64,000 bases of DNA from Hymenobacter radiodurans (GCF_004355185.1 NZ_CP037922.1:2512001-2576000); one strand, 5' to 3'; positions 46,962-58,399 are shown, counted from the stretch's first letter. Program-made: numbers and translations. Notes: a model not told the origin generated them from the letters alone.

Positions 46962-48123
46962 TGCCCACATCAACCTCAAGCGGCCGAGTGGTGCTGCTGG
47001 CCTCCGTGCTTAAGCCACTGAATGACACCCGAATGCTGGGCAAATTTGCTCGCACCCTGCTCGCCCGCCCCGGCGTAGTGGTGCACGTAGCGGGCCGGCG
47101 GGCAACTCCTCCCAAAAAAGCCCCCCACAACCTCCACACCCACGAATTGCTGGATGGTTCGCGCCTGAGCTGGCAACGGTTACTAGCTCAATGGCGTTAC
47201 TGGCAGCTCCTGCGCCGCCTCCGCCCCAACCTTGTTTTTGTGCACGCCCCGAACTGCTGCCGCTTACGTTGCTATGGCAAAAGCTGACGCCTGGGGGGCT
47301 TTTTATCAATGATGTGCGCGAGAACTACGCGCTCAATATCCAAACGCAGGCCGTGTATCCAGCTTGGGTTCGCGATTCGCTGGCTGGCCTCGTGCGGCAG
47401 ATAGAAACCTGGGCGGCGCAGCAGGCTTCCGCTGTTGTGCTGGCCGAGCGCAGTTACGCGGATGAGCTGCCTTTTGGCCAGTCGGAACGCACCGTTATTC
47501 TGGAAAACAAATATCAGCCTGCCCAAGCCGAAGCGTCCAAATTTGCCCCCCAGCCTCTACCGCAGCCTGGCCAAGAGCTCCGACTATTATATTCAGGCAC
47601 CATTTCGGAGCTGAATGGCGTGTTTGAGGCCTTGGAGCTGGCTCGCCAGCTACGAATCATCTGGTCCCAAACCCAGCTGACGATTATCGGGTTTTGTCAG
47701 CAGCCGGAGCTGCTGCGTCGCCTACGGGAGGCTATTGCTGCCAGCGGCGACGGCGTCGTGTTGATTGGTGGCGATACGCTGGTGCCCCACGAGCAAATTG
47801 TGGATGCCATTCGCCAAAGCCACCTTGGGCTGCTGCCCTACCGCCCCCATGCCAGCACCTGGCGTTGCCGCCCTACAAAGCTTTTTGAGTATCTGGCTCA
47901 TGGCCTTCCGGTGCTGATTCCGCCTAATCCACTTTGGGCAGAGCTGGTTAATCAGCACCAAGCCGGTGCGGTAATTGACTTTTCTAAGCTTACTGCCTCA
48001 ACCGTGACAGATACCATGTATACGATGGCCGGCCACCGGTTTTATCCGAATGGCATTCCGACGGAAGTATTTTGGGACACCGAAGCCCAAAAACTAAATC
48101 AGGTGATCGATTCTATTTGGTAA
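46961..48123 (+). CDS. Glycosyltransferase family 4-like protein, frame interrupted once
   Basis: Frames 46961-47287 and 47191-48123 form a 387-residue protein if one C is added to the C4 run at 47247-47250; the junction then reads HAPELLPLTLLW. The N-terminal half resembles a Rossmann donor (LLASVLKPLNDTRMLGKFART). The second half carries LRLLYSGTISELNGVFEALEL, LTIIGFC, and KLFEYLAHGLPVLIP, as in GT4 enzymes. It is coupled to the GDPD gene. Two G6C words occur (47120, 47293), one of them encoding PGGL right after the break. Confidence 0.8.
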
Positions 48124-48217
48124 CTGCTGACCTTTGCGCCCCGTTTAGGAAACCGGGACCTATTTTTTTTAACTTCGGCCCCTTTTTCTCCGTTCTTCGC
48201 CCAAAATCCCCCTTCCT

Positions 48218-49228
48218 ATGAGCACCCTCCGCCAAACCGAAATTGCCGGCGTCGGCCACTACGTACCCGACCGTGTGGTAATGAACGCTGAACTCGAACA
48301 ACTCATGGAAACCACCGACGCCTGGATTCAAGAGCGCACGGGTATCAAGGAGCGCCGTTGGTTTGAGGAAGGCAAAGATACCACCGCCAACATGGGCGCG
48401 CAGGCCTCTCGCCGCGCTTTGGAGCAAGCTGGTCTCCAGCCCGACGACGTGCAGCTCATCATTTTCGCCACGCTCTCCCCCGATTATATCTTCCCCGGCT
48501 CCGGCGTGCTTTTGCAGCGCGAATTGGGTATTAAGGATAACATTCCGGCGCTCGACGTGCGGAATCAGTGCTCCGGCTTCGTGTATGCGCTTTCAGTAGG
48601 CGACCAGTTTATTCGCACCGGCATGTATGATACCGTGCTCGTGGTGGGTTCCGAGATTCACTCCTCCGGTCTGGATAAAAGCACGCGGGGTCGCGCCGTA
48701 TCCGTCATTTTCGGCGATGGCGCTGGTGCGGTAGTGCTGCGCCCTTGCACGCGGGAAGGCCACGGCATTCTGAGCACCCACTTGCATGCCCAAGGCGAAT
48801 TTGCGGAGGAGCTGATTGTGAAAGAGCCCGGCTCGAACCGCGAAGACCGCGTTCGGGTAGCCATGGAAAACCAAGAGGAGATGTATCCTTACATGAACGG
48901 CACCAACGTGTTTAAGCACGCTGTAGTCCGTTTTCCCCAGGTCATCAACGAAGCGTTGGTCCAGAATGGCCTCCAGCCCCAGGATATCGACATGCTGATT
49001 CCGCACCAAGCCAACTTGCGCATCACGCAGTTTGTGCAGCAGAAAATGCAGCTGCCCGACGAGAAAGTGTACAGCAATATTCAGCGCTACGGCAACACCA
49101 CCGCCGCTTCTGTGCCTATAGCTTTGAGCGAAGCCGTGGGCGAAGGCAAAATCAAACGCGGCGACCTGGTGTGCCTGGCTGCTTTTGGAAGCGGCTTCAC
49201 CTGGGCCTCTGCCCTAATTCGCTGGTAA
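48218..49228 (+). CDS. fabH: 3-oxoacyl-[acyl-carrier-protein] synthase III
   Basis: A 336-residue condensing enzyme that starts fatty acid synthesis from acetyl-CoA and malonyl-ACP. Catalytic residues: cysteine in RNQCSGFVYAL, histidine in IPHQANLRI and asparagine in RYGNTTAAS. Length and motifs are typical. Confidence 0.95.
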   Translation: MSTLRQTEIAGVGHYVPDRVVMNAELEQLMETTDAWIQERTGIKERRWFEEGKDTTANMGAQASRRALEQAGLQPDDVQLIIFATLSPDYIFPGSGVLLQRELGIKDNIPALDVRNQCSGFVYALSVGDQFIRTGMYDTVLVVGSEIHSSGLDKSTRGRAVSVIFGDGAGAVVLRPCTREGHGILSTHLHAQGEFAEELIVKEPGSNREDRVRVAMENQEEMYPYMNGTNVFKHAVVRFPQVINEALVQNGLQPQDIDMLIPHQANLRITQFVQQKMQLPDEKVYSNIQRYGNTTAASVPIALSEAVGEGKIKRGDLVCLAAFGSGFTWASALIRW

Positions 49229-49325
49229 GCTGAGCTACGAACCAGGAAGCGGGAAATGGTTACTTGCCGCTTCCTGCTTGCTCACTTAATATTGAGTTAA
49301 ACCTTTCATTCTTCAATCGACCAAA

Positions 49326-49985
49326 GTGCCCAGTCACACCGAGGAAAATTATTTGAAGGCCATTTATAAGCTGTGGGAAGCGCAGCCCGGCGTGGAGGTG
49401 AGCACTAACCGCATTGCCGAAGTGCTCCAAACTCGCCCCGCCTCGGTGACCGATATGCTGCGCCGCCTCGGCGAAAAAGGATTGTTGCACTACGAGCGGT
49501 ACCGTGGCGTGTCGCTTACCCACGACGGGCGGCGCGTAGCCCTGCTTACCATTCGCAAGCACCGACTTTGGGAGGTTTTCCTAGTCAATAAGCTAGGCTT
49601 CAATTGGGACGAGGTACACGACGTAGCTGAGGAAATGGAGCACTTACAGTCTCCGCTCCTCATCCGCCGCCTTGATGAGTTTCTGGGCTTTCCCCAATTG
49701 GATCCGCACGGTGACCCTATTCCGGCCGAAGACGGTGCGATAGTTCGGCCGCAGCATCGGCTGGTTTCAGACCTCCAACCTGGCGAAGAAGGGACTGTAA
49801 TGGCTGTTAAAAATACCTCTGTTCCCTTCCTGCAATATCTCGATAAAGCTGGGTTAAGTCTGGGCGCTAGAATTGAAGTACTGGATAAGGTAGCGTTCGA
49901 TAATTCATTAGAAATCAGAATAAACAGCAACAAGGTTACACTGATCTCTAATGAGATAAGCTGCAATTTATTTGTAGCTGACTAA
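49326..49985 (+). CDS. DtxR/MntR family metal-dependent regulator
   Basis: A 219-residue regulator starting at a GTG (49326): winged helix (SHTEENYLKAIYKL, ASVTDMLRRLGEKGLLHYERYRGV), metal-binding and dimerisation region (RKHRLWEVFLVNKLGFNWDEVHDVAEEMEH), and a C-terminal SH3-like FeoA domain (LQPGEEGTVMAV). It probably senses Mn(II) or Fe(II). No target is evident nearby. Confidence 0.9.
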   Translation: MPSHTEENYLKAIYKLWEAQPGVEVSTNRIAEVLQTRPASVTDMLRRLGEKGLLHYERYRGVSLTHDGRRVALLTIRKHRLWEVFLVNKLGFNWDEVHDVAEEMEHLQSPLLIRRLDEFLGFPQLDPHGDPIPAEDGAIVRPQHRLVSDLQPGEEGTVMAVKNTSVPFLQYLDKAGLSLGARIEVLDKVAFDNSLEIRINSNKVTLISNEISCNLFVAD

Positions 49986-50118
49986 GCCAGTACTGGCACT
50001 TCGTGCAGCCACTTGTGTGTTAGCAGAAACGCCCCTAGTTACCAATGACGCGGCTTGAACTATCCGGCATCAGCCTGCGGAAAGCAGCGCTAAAATTTGC
50101 CCCCCAGTACTCCTATTT

Positions 50119-51505
50119 ATGCTGCTTCCCCCTTCCCTTTCCGATACTATTATTGCCTTGTCTACGCCGCCGGGCGCCGGGGCGATTGCAGTCATTCGCC
50201 TCTCCGGGCCAGAGGCATTCTCTCTCACCAACGGCTTATTTCGCGGCAAAAATCTCGCTGAGCAGCCCAGTCACACCTTGCACTACGGCACTTTGCGCGA
50301 GGCGGATGGCCGCATTCTTGACGAGGTAGTCGTTTCCCTATTCCGGGGGCCAAATTCCTACACCCGCGAAGACGTCATAGAGATAAGCTGCCACGGCTCC
50401 GACTACATTGTGCAGCAGGTGCTGGCCGCCTTCACGCGGCGCGGCGCCCGCTTAGCCGAGGCGGGCGAGTTCACCAAGCGGGCCTTCCTGCACGGCGCCT
50501 TCGACCTAGCTCAAGCTGAGGCCGTGGCGGACCTGATTGCCGCCGATTCGGCCTTATCGCACCAGGTAGCAATGCAGCAGATGCGGGGGGCTTTTCGCGG
50601 GAACTGCGCGACCTACGCGCCCGCCTAGTGCAGTTTGCCGCCCTGCTGGAACTGGAGTTGGACTTCGGTGAAGAGGATGTAGAATTTGCAGATCGTACCG
50701 GTTTGGTAGTTCTGCTGCAAGAAGTACAGGCATTGGTTCGCCGCCTTCTCCGTTCATTTGAGTTAGGCAACGTTATCAAAAACGGCGTTATCACCGTCAT
50801 TGCCGGACGGCCTAATGCGGGCAAATCGACTCTGCTTAATGCCTTGCTGAATGAGGAGCGGGCCATCGTATCGGCGGTAGCTGGCACCACCCGCGACCTC
50901 ATTGAGGATGAGGTCAGCATTGAGGGAATTCGCTTCCGATTCGTAGATACAGCCGGCCTGCGCGAGACGACGGATGAAGTCGAATCTATCGGAGTAGAGC
51001 GTACTCGCCAGCGCGTACGACAGGCTGCTCTTCTACTTTATCTATTTGATTTGACGACTAGTATTCCTAGTGAAGTTCAAGCAGAGATTGAAGCATTAAA
51101 TCCTGGGGGCAAATTCCGATGCTGGCGGTTGGCAATAAACGCGACGTTGCTTCTGCGGCTCAGTTACAGGCCTTCCGCAATCAGCCTAATACCGTTCTGA
51201 TTGCGGCTAACACGGGCGAAGGTCTTGAGGAGCTACGCGCTGATTTGTTGGCTCGGGCCCGCGGCACTAGTCTCGATCAAACAGGTGCCTCGACTATTGT
51301 CACCAATTTGCGCCATGCCCGCAGCCTCGAAAAAACCAATACCGCTTTAGACGCCGTGTTGGTAGGGCTGGCTACCGGCGCAGGCACTGAGTTAGTGGCT
51401 GCTGATTTACGTCAGGCCTTGGCTGCGCTGGGTGAGATTACCGGCGAAATATCCTCCGATGATTTATTAACCAGCATTTTCACCCAGTTCTGTATCGGCA
51501 AGTAG
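50119..51505 (+). CDS. mnmE: tRNA modification GTPase MnmE, frame interrupted twice
   Basis: Frames 50119-50628, 50628-51200 and 51119-51505 join to a 462-residue MnmE when one G is added at 50585-50590 and one at 51105-51109. The repaired junctions read [13 protein letters not shown] and [16 protein letters not shown]. Features: N-terminal domain with [22 protein letters not shown] domain [21 protein letters not shown] and the C-terminal FCIGK that carries the catalytic cysteine. MnmE with MnmG modifies the wobble uridine of several tRNAs. Both breaks are at copies of the GGGGGGC word with one G missing, so the gene is likely intact. Confidence 0.9.
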
Positions 51506-51638
51506 CGGCTTATTCCTGCCCTTTTTGGTTTCGAAGCACTAAATTGAATAAAACCGCGTCTGGGGGGCAAATTCCCCTTTTTCACCTGAACAACATAAGT
51601 CGCCAAGTTGTAGTATAGTGTTCAAACATCGATTATCC

Positions 51639-51669
51639 TTTCCGGCTTGCTAGTTATTCTTTAGTTTCG
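51639..51669 (+). promoter_or_regulatory. Possible promoter of gltA
   Basis: TTT (51639-51641), 20 bases, then TAGTTTCG (51662-51669), close to the Bacteroidota -33/-7 pattern TTG and TAnnTTTG with one deviation in each. The gltA start follows 28 bases later. Confidence 0.4.
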
Positions 51670-51697
51670 CCCCGCAACCACCCTCTAACCCACGCTT

Positions 51698-52984
<1,287 letters not shown>

Positions 52985-53003
52985 CTGATTCGAGTTCACT
53001 AGT

Positions 53004-53043
53004 CACAAAAAGCCCCCAGACCTGTCTGGGGGGCTTTTTTGTG
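53004..53043. terminator. Terminator after gltA
   Basis: Left arm 53004-53021 (C5) and right arm 53024-53043 (G6, T6). The arms differ by one base in the C/G run and in the A/T run. Confidence 0.85.
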
Positions 53044-53070
53044 GTTGTTTAGTAAGAATAGCTCGTAGCT

Positions 53071-53430
53071 TTAATTCTTCACAGCCGTCATTGTGGCTTT
53101 CGACTGATTGTAAGCTACCATTTGCTTTGGCCACAGGATGGCAGCCAGATCCCACTCATAGTGTGACTGTACCTCCGCCAAATACTGGTCAAGAGCAGCA
53201 GGATCAGACGATAGGCGGGTCTTGGCCTCTTCCATTTCAGCGAGCATTTGCAGATTCAAACGTTTGATCTTCACGTACTGACCTTCGTCGAGGCGAACTT
53301 TCTGCGCCATCTGACGGGTAAGTTGCGTAGCACGGGCGTTCAGTGACGTTCCATTGTCAGCTAGTGCCGTAACGGACAGCGCGGAAGCTAGGCTGATCAT
53401 CACACAAACCAGAGTATAGATTCTTTTCAT
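53071..53430 (-). CDS. Small secreted helical protein, Spy-like, copy A
   Basis: A 119-residue protein with a signal peptide (about 1-24, ending LADNG). The mature part VRLDEGQYVKIKRLNLQML followed by SDPAALDQYLAEVQSHYEWDLAAIL and a tail NQSKATMTAV is paralogous to the gene 322 bases upstream on the same strand. The general pattern is of small periplasmic helical proteins (LTxxQ/Spy type); function not shown. Confidence 0.7.
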   Translation of the reverse strand: MKRIYTLVCVMISLASALSVTALADNGTSLNARATQLTRQMAQKVRLDEGQYVKIKRLNLQMLAEMEEAKTRLSSDPAALDQYLAEVQSHYEWDLAAILWPKQMVAYNQSKATMTAVKN

Positions 53431-53752
53431 AAAAGGAGAAATTTAGGAGTGAAAAGAGAACTGTTGATTACTACTATTCTACCACGGCCCGAAATGCTAT
53501 TAAATGCATACCACGCCGACAAGAATTAGAACACCTAAATATAAACTGATTTAGATAAAATTAACACATTTTATTGATTAATTACTATTTAATAAATTTA
53601 AATATAAATTTTACTATAAAAACAAATATTTAAGTGAGTGAGTATCACACTTAGCTTAAGTAGCAGACAAGCTCACAAATGCCTCTTAATCCCTAAAATA
53701 GCACGGCATAATCAGGCTATTTTAAGGAAATAAGAATAGTCTAAAACCTAGA
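53431..53752. other. AT-rich intergenic stretch between the two Spy-like genes
   Basis: About 320 bases with very low GC (53540-53640 almost pure A/T). It must carry the promoter of copy A. No gene or clear hairpin seen. Confidence 0.55.
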
Positions 53753-54121
53753 TTAATTAGAGGCATTCATTAGTGCAGTCATAGTACTCCGTGACTGTTG
53801 ATACATAGCAAACTGATCAGTACGCATCACCCGGGCCAGTGCAACATCATAGTCAATCTGAACTTCCGCCATTTTCTGATCCAAGCTCAATGGATCGGCA
53901 GCATAGCGAACTTTCAAATCGTCCATATCCGAAAGCATTTTCACATTGAGCTGCTTCACCTTTAAGTATTGACCTTCGTCCAGTCGTGCTTTATTAGCAA
54001 TAGCGCGAGTGAGCGTAGTTGCGCGAGCTTGAATAGCTGTAGATCCATCAGCAGCTAATACTGTAGATGAGGCCCCCTGCAAGCACAGAATTAAACAGGC
54101 AAAAAAATACACTTTTTTCAT
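53753..54121 (-). CDS. Small secreted helical protein, Spy-like, copy B
   Basis: A 122-residue protein with a signal peptide (about 1-22). The mature part RLDEGQYLKVKQLNVKMLSD, SLDQKMAEVQIDYDVALARV and the tail QQSRSTMTALMNASN align with copy A. Paired arrangement on the same strand points to a tandem duplication. Confidence 0.7.
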   Translation of the reverse strand: MKKVYFFACLILCLQGASSTVLAADGSTAIQARATTLTRAIANKARLDEGQYLKVKQLNVKMLSDMDDLKVRYAADPLSLDQKMAEVQIDYDVALARVMRTDQFAMYQQSRSTMTALMNASN

Positions 54122-54412
54122 AATGGTAGGTAAAAGAAATAGAAGTGGAAAAGAAACATTTGATGGGTTTTGTCAAGTGTCGGCCTCACATGCTTAAGCG
54201 GATCACCGTAACATCACGTCTCAAATGTATATGGAAATATTTAAAAAAAACATAATTTTTATCACTATTCTACTTCTATACTTTCACCACAATTCGATAA
54301 TTATTTCATAAGCAAGCTTTTAATGATTCTATGAGCAAGAAATACTACAACACAAAAAAACCTAGATTTTATAAAACCTAGGGTCATTTTTGAACTATTT
54401 ATACCTACAGTG
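54122..54412. other. AT-rich intergenic region
   Basis: About 290 bases of A/T-rich DNA that contain the terminator of the PorE-like gene at 54354-54383 and probably the promoter of Spy-like copy B. No gene seen. Confidence 0.5.
54354..54383 (-). terminator. Terminator of the PorE-like gene
   Basis: Minus strand: CCTAG and CTAGG arms surround a TTTTATAAAA core and are followed by a T-run. It lies 30 bases after the stop of the OmpA-domain gene. Confidence 0.7.
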
Positions 54413-56359
54413 CTAGAGTATTCGGAACTCAATCCTTCTATTTTGTTGGCGATGAGTATCGGAATCATTTGGCTGCAATGGTTTGGTTTCGCCATACCCT
54501 TTGAAACGAAGTCTGCTTGCTTTCACTTCATTTGCCACCAAATAATTATACACAGCTTTTGCTCGGTTTTGCGACAAAACCATGTTGTCGCTGTCTGCTC
54601 CAACATCATCAGTATGTCCTGAAATCTCTACTTCTATATCCTTGTACTGCCGCATAAATTGGATCAGCCGATTTAATTCTGTCCGAGATTTAGGCTTGAG
54701 GTCATACTGATTGGTATCAAAAAACAAGTTATTCAGCACAATACTGCGTCCTGCCCGCACAGGCTCCAGATAAATATCTAGGGTCAGCGGGTCGAAGCGT
54801 CTCTTGTCAGTGTAGTCAAAGCTTAAGCTCTTCATCAAATACTTGTCCGCGACGGCGTACATCGCGTATTGCCGCCCTTCGTTAAGCACTACGGTATAGT
54901 CACCCGATTCGCTATCAGACGTTACGTACTGTACCAATTCATCCGTTTGCAGATCATAGAGCTGCACATCAGCCCGCAACGGCTTTTTGGTTGTCGCATC
55001 GAATACACGGCCTTGAGTGTAGGTGCTGGTTTCACGGGCTCGAACCTCTGCGGGAACCTCAAACCCGAATAATTCTACCGGCCGGTCGCGCTCCTGCTTT
55101 ACACCCGGCTCAGTAGCGCGTGAGCGGGAGCAGAAGCCACGACGATTGTCGGAAGTAATAAAAAGGGATGCTTCATTTTCGAAGGTATTTAGTGGGTAGC
55201 CTAGGTTGCGGGGCTCACTCCAACGGCCGGGGGCCTGCATCTCACAGCGGTAGACATCTAAGCCCCCCATGCCAACAAGGCCATCCGTGACATAATACAG
55301 TGTGGTTCCGCTAGCATGAATAAAGGGAGCCATATCCTTGCCGGGTGTATTCACAGGCTCTCCTAAGTTGCGAGCAACACTCCACTTATCATCGGGCTGC
55401 AGAGTGGTCACGTAGATGTCTTCCTGACCTTGTCCTCCCCGGCGGGTAGAAGTGTAGTAGAGAGTGCGTCCATCAGCCGAAAGAGTAGGTTGTGAGTCCC
55501 ACTCGGGAGAGTTAACGTTGCGGCCTAAGTTCTGTGGCTTGCTCCAGTTGTTGCCCGTTCGACGCGAGATATACAAATCGCAACTTCCCACGGAACCAGG
55601 TCGGTCGCAGGAGGTAAAAACAAGGGTCTTGCCATCACCTGAGATAGTGCTGGCTCCCTCCTTGTACTGTGTATTAATGAGGGGAGAAATAGAAACTGGC
55701 TGCCCGAAAGACCCATCATCATTACGCTTAGCAACAAAGAGATTTTCATCGCCTGCATCCTGAATAGTATAAAGCAGAAAGCGGTTGTCAGCCGTCAGAG
55801 CAGGAAAATACTGATACCGAAACGTGTTCAGCGGCTCACCCAGCCGCTCTGGAGACATACCCACGGGATTGGCTATGGCCTTGAGGGCAAACTCACAATT
55901 CTTGAGTTGGCGCTGGGCCCGACTGACATTGCGTTGGCCTTTGGGGGCCATTTTCACATAATTTTTGTAACCAGTGGAAGCTGTTTTGTAATCACCAAAG
56001 GTCATCGCCAGTTCCCCCAAGGTATAATAGTCAGCGTAACGCGTAGCGCTGGGGGGCAATATTGCTAAGCCAGCCCGGTAAGCCTCAAAAGCCGCCTGGT
56101 TTTCCCCCATGGCTTTGAGCAGAGAGCCCTTTAAAAGGAAGGGTTCACCCTGGGATGGAAACTTATCATTGAGAATCGAAAGCGTCTCAAGGGCTTTTGT
56201 AAAATCGCGCTCTTTGGCCTGCTCCTGAGCTTTCTCAAACAGGTGGCGGGCCTTCGTATTCGTCGTGGAGAGTTTGGCTTGCGCCAGTGCAATGGTCGTA
56301 GGGAGGATGGCACCTACTAACAGCATCAACAGCACGAAAACAGGTAGCAAACGGCGCAT
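54413..56359 (-). CDS. PorE-like protein: TPR, PD40 propeller, CRD and OmpA domain
   Basis: A 648-residue envelope protein. Order: signal peptide (about 1-27), TPR-like helices (ARHLFEKAQEQAKERDFTKALE to about 150), a PD40/WD40-type propeller with repeats such as YYTSTRRGGQGQEDIYV (about 190-410), a carboxypeptidase-regulatory-like domain (TYTQGRVFDATTKKPLRADVQLYD) and an OmpA peptidoglycan-binding end (NNLFFDTNQYDLKPKSRTELNRL, EISGHTDDVGADSDN). This is the domain order of PorE of Porphyromonas gingivalis, a part of type IX secretion. It is followed 16 bases later by queE on the same strand. Confidence 0.88.
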   Translation of the reverse strand: MRRLLPVFVLLMLLVGAILPTTIALAQAKLSTTNTKARHLFEKAQEQAKERDFTKALETLSILNDKFPSQGEPFLLKGSLLKAMGENQAAFEAYRAGLAILPPSATRYADYYTLGELAMTFGDYKTASTGYKNYVKMAPKGQRNVSRAQRQLKNCEFALKAIANPVGMSPERLGEPLNTFRYQYFPALTADNRFLLYTIQDAGDENLFVAKRNDDGSFGQPVSISPLINTQYKEGASTISGDGKTLVFTSCDRPGSVGSCDLYISRRTGNNWSKPQNLGRNVNSPEWDSQPTLSADGRTLYYTSTRRGGQGQEDIYVTTLQPDDKWSVARNLGEPVNTPGKDMAPFIHASGTTLYYVTDGLVGMGGLDVYRCEMQAPGRWSEPRNLGYPLNTFENEASLFITSDNRRGFCSRSRATEPGVKQERDRPVELFGFEVPAEVRARETSTYTQGRVFDATTKKPLRADVQLYDLQTDELVQYVTSDSESGDYTVVLNEGRQYAMYAVADKYLMKSLSFDYTDKRRFDPLTLDIYLEPVRAGRSIVLNNLFFDTNQYDLKPKSRTELNRLIQFMRQYKDIEVEISGHTDDVGADSDNMVLSQNRAKAVYNYLVANEVKASRLRFKGYGETKPLQPNDSDTHRQQNRRIEFRIL

Positions 56360-56375
56360 AAGCAGAAGCTGAAAG

Positions 56376-57026
56376 CTACGGTATATCGAGATACTTATGC
56401 GTCTGTAAAGACACCTGCCACTGCGGATTTTGCTTCACATAGTCCACGATTAATGGGGTCATCTGTGCGGCACGGCTCCATTCAGGCTGCAGATAAAGGC
56501 GAGTGTGCGTACCTACTTGCGCGGCGTGCTCTTCAGCCCATGCAAAATCACTCTTGTTGAACACAACTACCTTCAATTCATGGGCCAACTGAAGCACAGA
56601 AGGCAGTGGGGCCTTAAATTTCTTGGGCGAAACACAAATCCAGTCCCAATCGCCGGTAAGTGGATACGCACCCGATGTTTCGAGCCAAGTTTGACAGCCG
56701 GCATCTTTTAGGTTGGCCGTGAGCTGAGTTAAGTTGTGCATTAAGGGCTCTCCACCCGTCACCACCACGTTGCGGCCCGGATGCTGCTTTATAGCCGCGA
56801 CCATGTCAGTCAGTGCCACAAGCGGATGTTGACTAGCATCCCAAGATTCCTTTACATCGCACCAATGGCAGCCTACATCGCAGCCGCCTAAGCGCAGAAA
56901 ATAAGCAGCCCGACCAGTATTATAACCCTCTCCCTGAATGGTATAGAATTGCTCCATTAGGGGCAGCGAGACATTAAGATATGCCGCCGCCGCCGAGCCG
57001 GCTATAAGGGGAATTGTGTGCAGCAA
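56376..57026 (-). CDS. queE: 7-carboxy-7-deazaguanine synthase-like radical SAM protein
   Basis: A 216-residue radical SAM enzyme of queuosine synthesis. It has YTIQGEGYNTGRAAYFLRLGGCDVGCHWCDVKESWD with the CxxxCxxC cluster, and VVVTGGEPLMHNL. The family start has about 20 residues before the MEQFYTIQGEG segment; a TTG at 57026 gives that length, while an ATG at 56957 would be a shorter start. The frame extends to 57236 but the extra part has no homology pattern. Confidence 0.88.
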   Translation of the reverse strand: MLHTIPLIAGSAAAAYLNVSLPLMEQFYTIQGEGYNTGRAAYFLRLGGCDVGCHWCDVKESWDASQHPLVALTDMVAAIKQHPGRNVVVTGGEPLMHNLTQLTANLKDAGCQTWLETSGAYPLTGDWDWICVSPKKFKAPLPSVLQLAHELKVVVFNKSDFAWAEEHAAQVGTHTRLYLQPEWSRAAQMTPLIVDYVKQNPQWQVSLQTHKYLDIP

Positions 57027-57177
57027 AACAGTAGAATATGGTAAAATAAACGGTAAGCGAGGCACACGGCCCGGATCTTCAAACGCTATAGCGCTCAACT
57101 TCCGTTCCGCGTACCCACTTTTTAAAAGTAGTCGAACTACCCGGACTTTAAAAGCTTTATTTCGGCTGAATAGGATT

Positions 57178-58089
57178 CTACCGGGCGTATATGTCTCCTT
57201 TAGCGGCGCGCAGTGTATTGAGCAAAAGCATGGCAATAGTCATCGGGCCTACTCCACCGGGCACGGGTGTGATGTAGGAACACTTAGGCGCTACCCCTAC
57301 AAAATCAACGTCACCCTTCAGTGTAAAACCAGACTTCTTGCTAGCATCGGCTACCCGGGTAGTACCTACATCAATAACGATGGCACCGGGCCGTACCATG
57401 TCAGCCGTCACGAATTCGGGTCGGCCAATGGCAGCCACTACTATATCGGCCGTGCGAACAATCTCGGCCAGGTTGCGGGTGCGTGAATGGCACAAAGTAA
57501 CAGTGCAGTTACCCGTATCTAAGTTCTTGGCAAGCAGAATACTAACCGGAGTACCAACGATGTTGCTGCGGCCAATTACTACGCAGTGCTGCCCGCTGGT
57601 TTCAATGCCGTAGCGGCTTAGCAGCTCTACTATACCAGACGGGGTAGCTGGCAATAAAGCAGGTAAACCAGCCACCATGCGCCCCATATTCATTGGGTGA
57701 AATCCATCGACATCTTTCTCCGGCTTGATGGTTTCGATAACCTTATCAGCCGAGATGTGAGCCGGCAGTGGCAGCTGCACAATGAAGCCATCTATGCGGT
57801 CGTCGTTGTTGAGTTCCTCCACCTTGGCCAGCAACTCAGCTTCGGTGATATCATCCTCGTAGCGCAGCAGGGTTGACTCGAAGCCTACCCGCTCGCAGGC
57901 CAGTACCTTGTTACGCACATAGGTTTCAGAGCCACCGTCGTGGCCCACCAGAATGGCGGCCAAGTGGGGAATTTTGCCCCCCGCGGCCTTTATTTTTTCA
58001 ACCTCGGCGGCAATTTCTACTTTGATGTCTTCGGCAGTTTTCTTGCCGTCGATGAGTTTGTAGCTAGTAGCTTCGGGGGCAGTGGTCAT
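57178..58089 (-). CDS. folD: Methylenetetrahydrofolate dehydrogenase/cyclohydrolase FolD
   Basis: A 303-residue bifunctional enzyme of one-carbon metabolism that makes 10-formyl-THF from 5,10-methylene-THF. Motifs: [50 protein letters not shown] and the C-terminal [18 protein letters not shown] 58089 gives the usual length. A copy of the TTTGCCCCCC word is at 57973-57982. Confidence 0.97.
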   Translation of the reverse strand: MTTAPEATSYKLIDGKKTAEDIKVEIAAEVEKIKAAGGKIPHLAAILVGHDGGSETYVRNKVLACERVGFESTLLRYEDDITEAELLAKVEELNNDDRIDGFIVQLPLPAHISADKVIETIKPEKDVDGFHPMNMGRMVAGLPALLPATPSGIVELLSRYGIETSGQHCVVIGRSNIVGTPVSILLAKNLDTGNCTVTLCHSRTRNLAEIVRTADIVVAAIGRPEFVTADMVRPGAIVIDVGTTRVADASKKSGFTLKGDVDFVGVAPKCSYITPVPGGVGPMTIAMLLLNTLRAAKGDIYAR

Positions 58090-58105
58090 GCGGGTATCAG
58101 CGATA

Positions 58106-58294
58106 TTATTCGGAAGAAGTGGTAGTAGTCTTACGTGCCTCATTATGCGCAGCAATAGCAGCGGCGCCAGACTCCTGTAGCTCTTTCTCCATCGTGGGCC
58201 AATCGTCGCGCCAACGGAACTTGCGCTCTTGTCCTTTAATGATCTTGTCTAACTGTACTTCGGTCGTACAGTTCTCGGTGAGTTTGTTAGCCAT
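58106..58294 (-). CDS. Small hypothetical protein
   Basis: A 62-residue charged protein ([21 protein letters not shown]...[20 protein letters not shown]) with no signal peptide, between folD and lepA on the same strand. No family recognised. ATG 58294 is preferred to an upstream start at 58378 that would run into the lepA terminator. Confidence 0.6.
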   Translation of the reverse strand: MANKLTENCTTEVQLDKIIKGQERKFRWRDDWPTMEKELQESGAAAIAAHNEARKTTTTSSE

Positions 58295-58365
58295 TGGTTT
58301 GAGGTAGTCATACAACGGCTTGTCAGGAAGTGTATGAGGTGAAAAAAAATAAGACAAGCATAAAA

Positions 58366-58389
58366 AAACGCGCCCCAAGAGGCGCGTTT
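58366..58389 (-). terminator. Terminator downstream of lepA
   Basis: Arms AAACGCGCC and GGCGCGTTT (58366-58374 and 58381-58389) with a 6-base loop, followed on the minus strand by a T-run. It lies 10 bases after the lepA stop. Confidence 0.85.
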
Positions 58390-58399
58390 CAATCTTTAA

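Noticed and set aside
50585..51109. Programmed ribosomal frameshifting in mnmE
   Set aside because: No slippery heptamer with downstream structure was seen, both shifts have the same sign as the unrelated genes, and one-base loss explains them all more simply.
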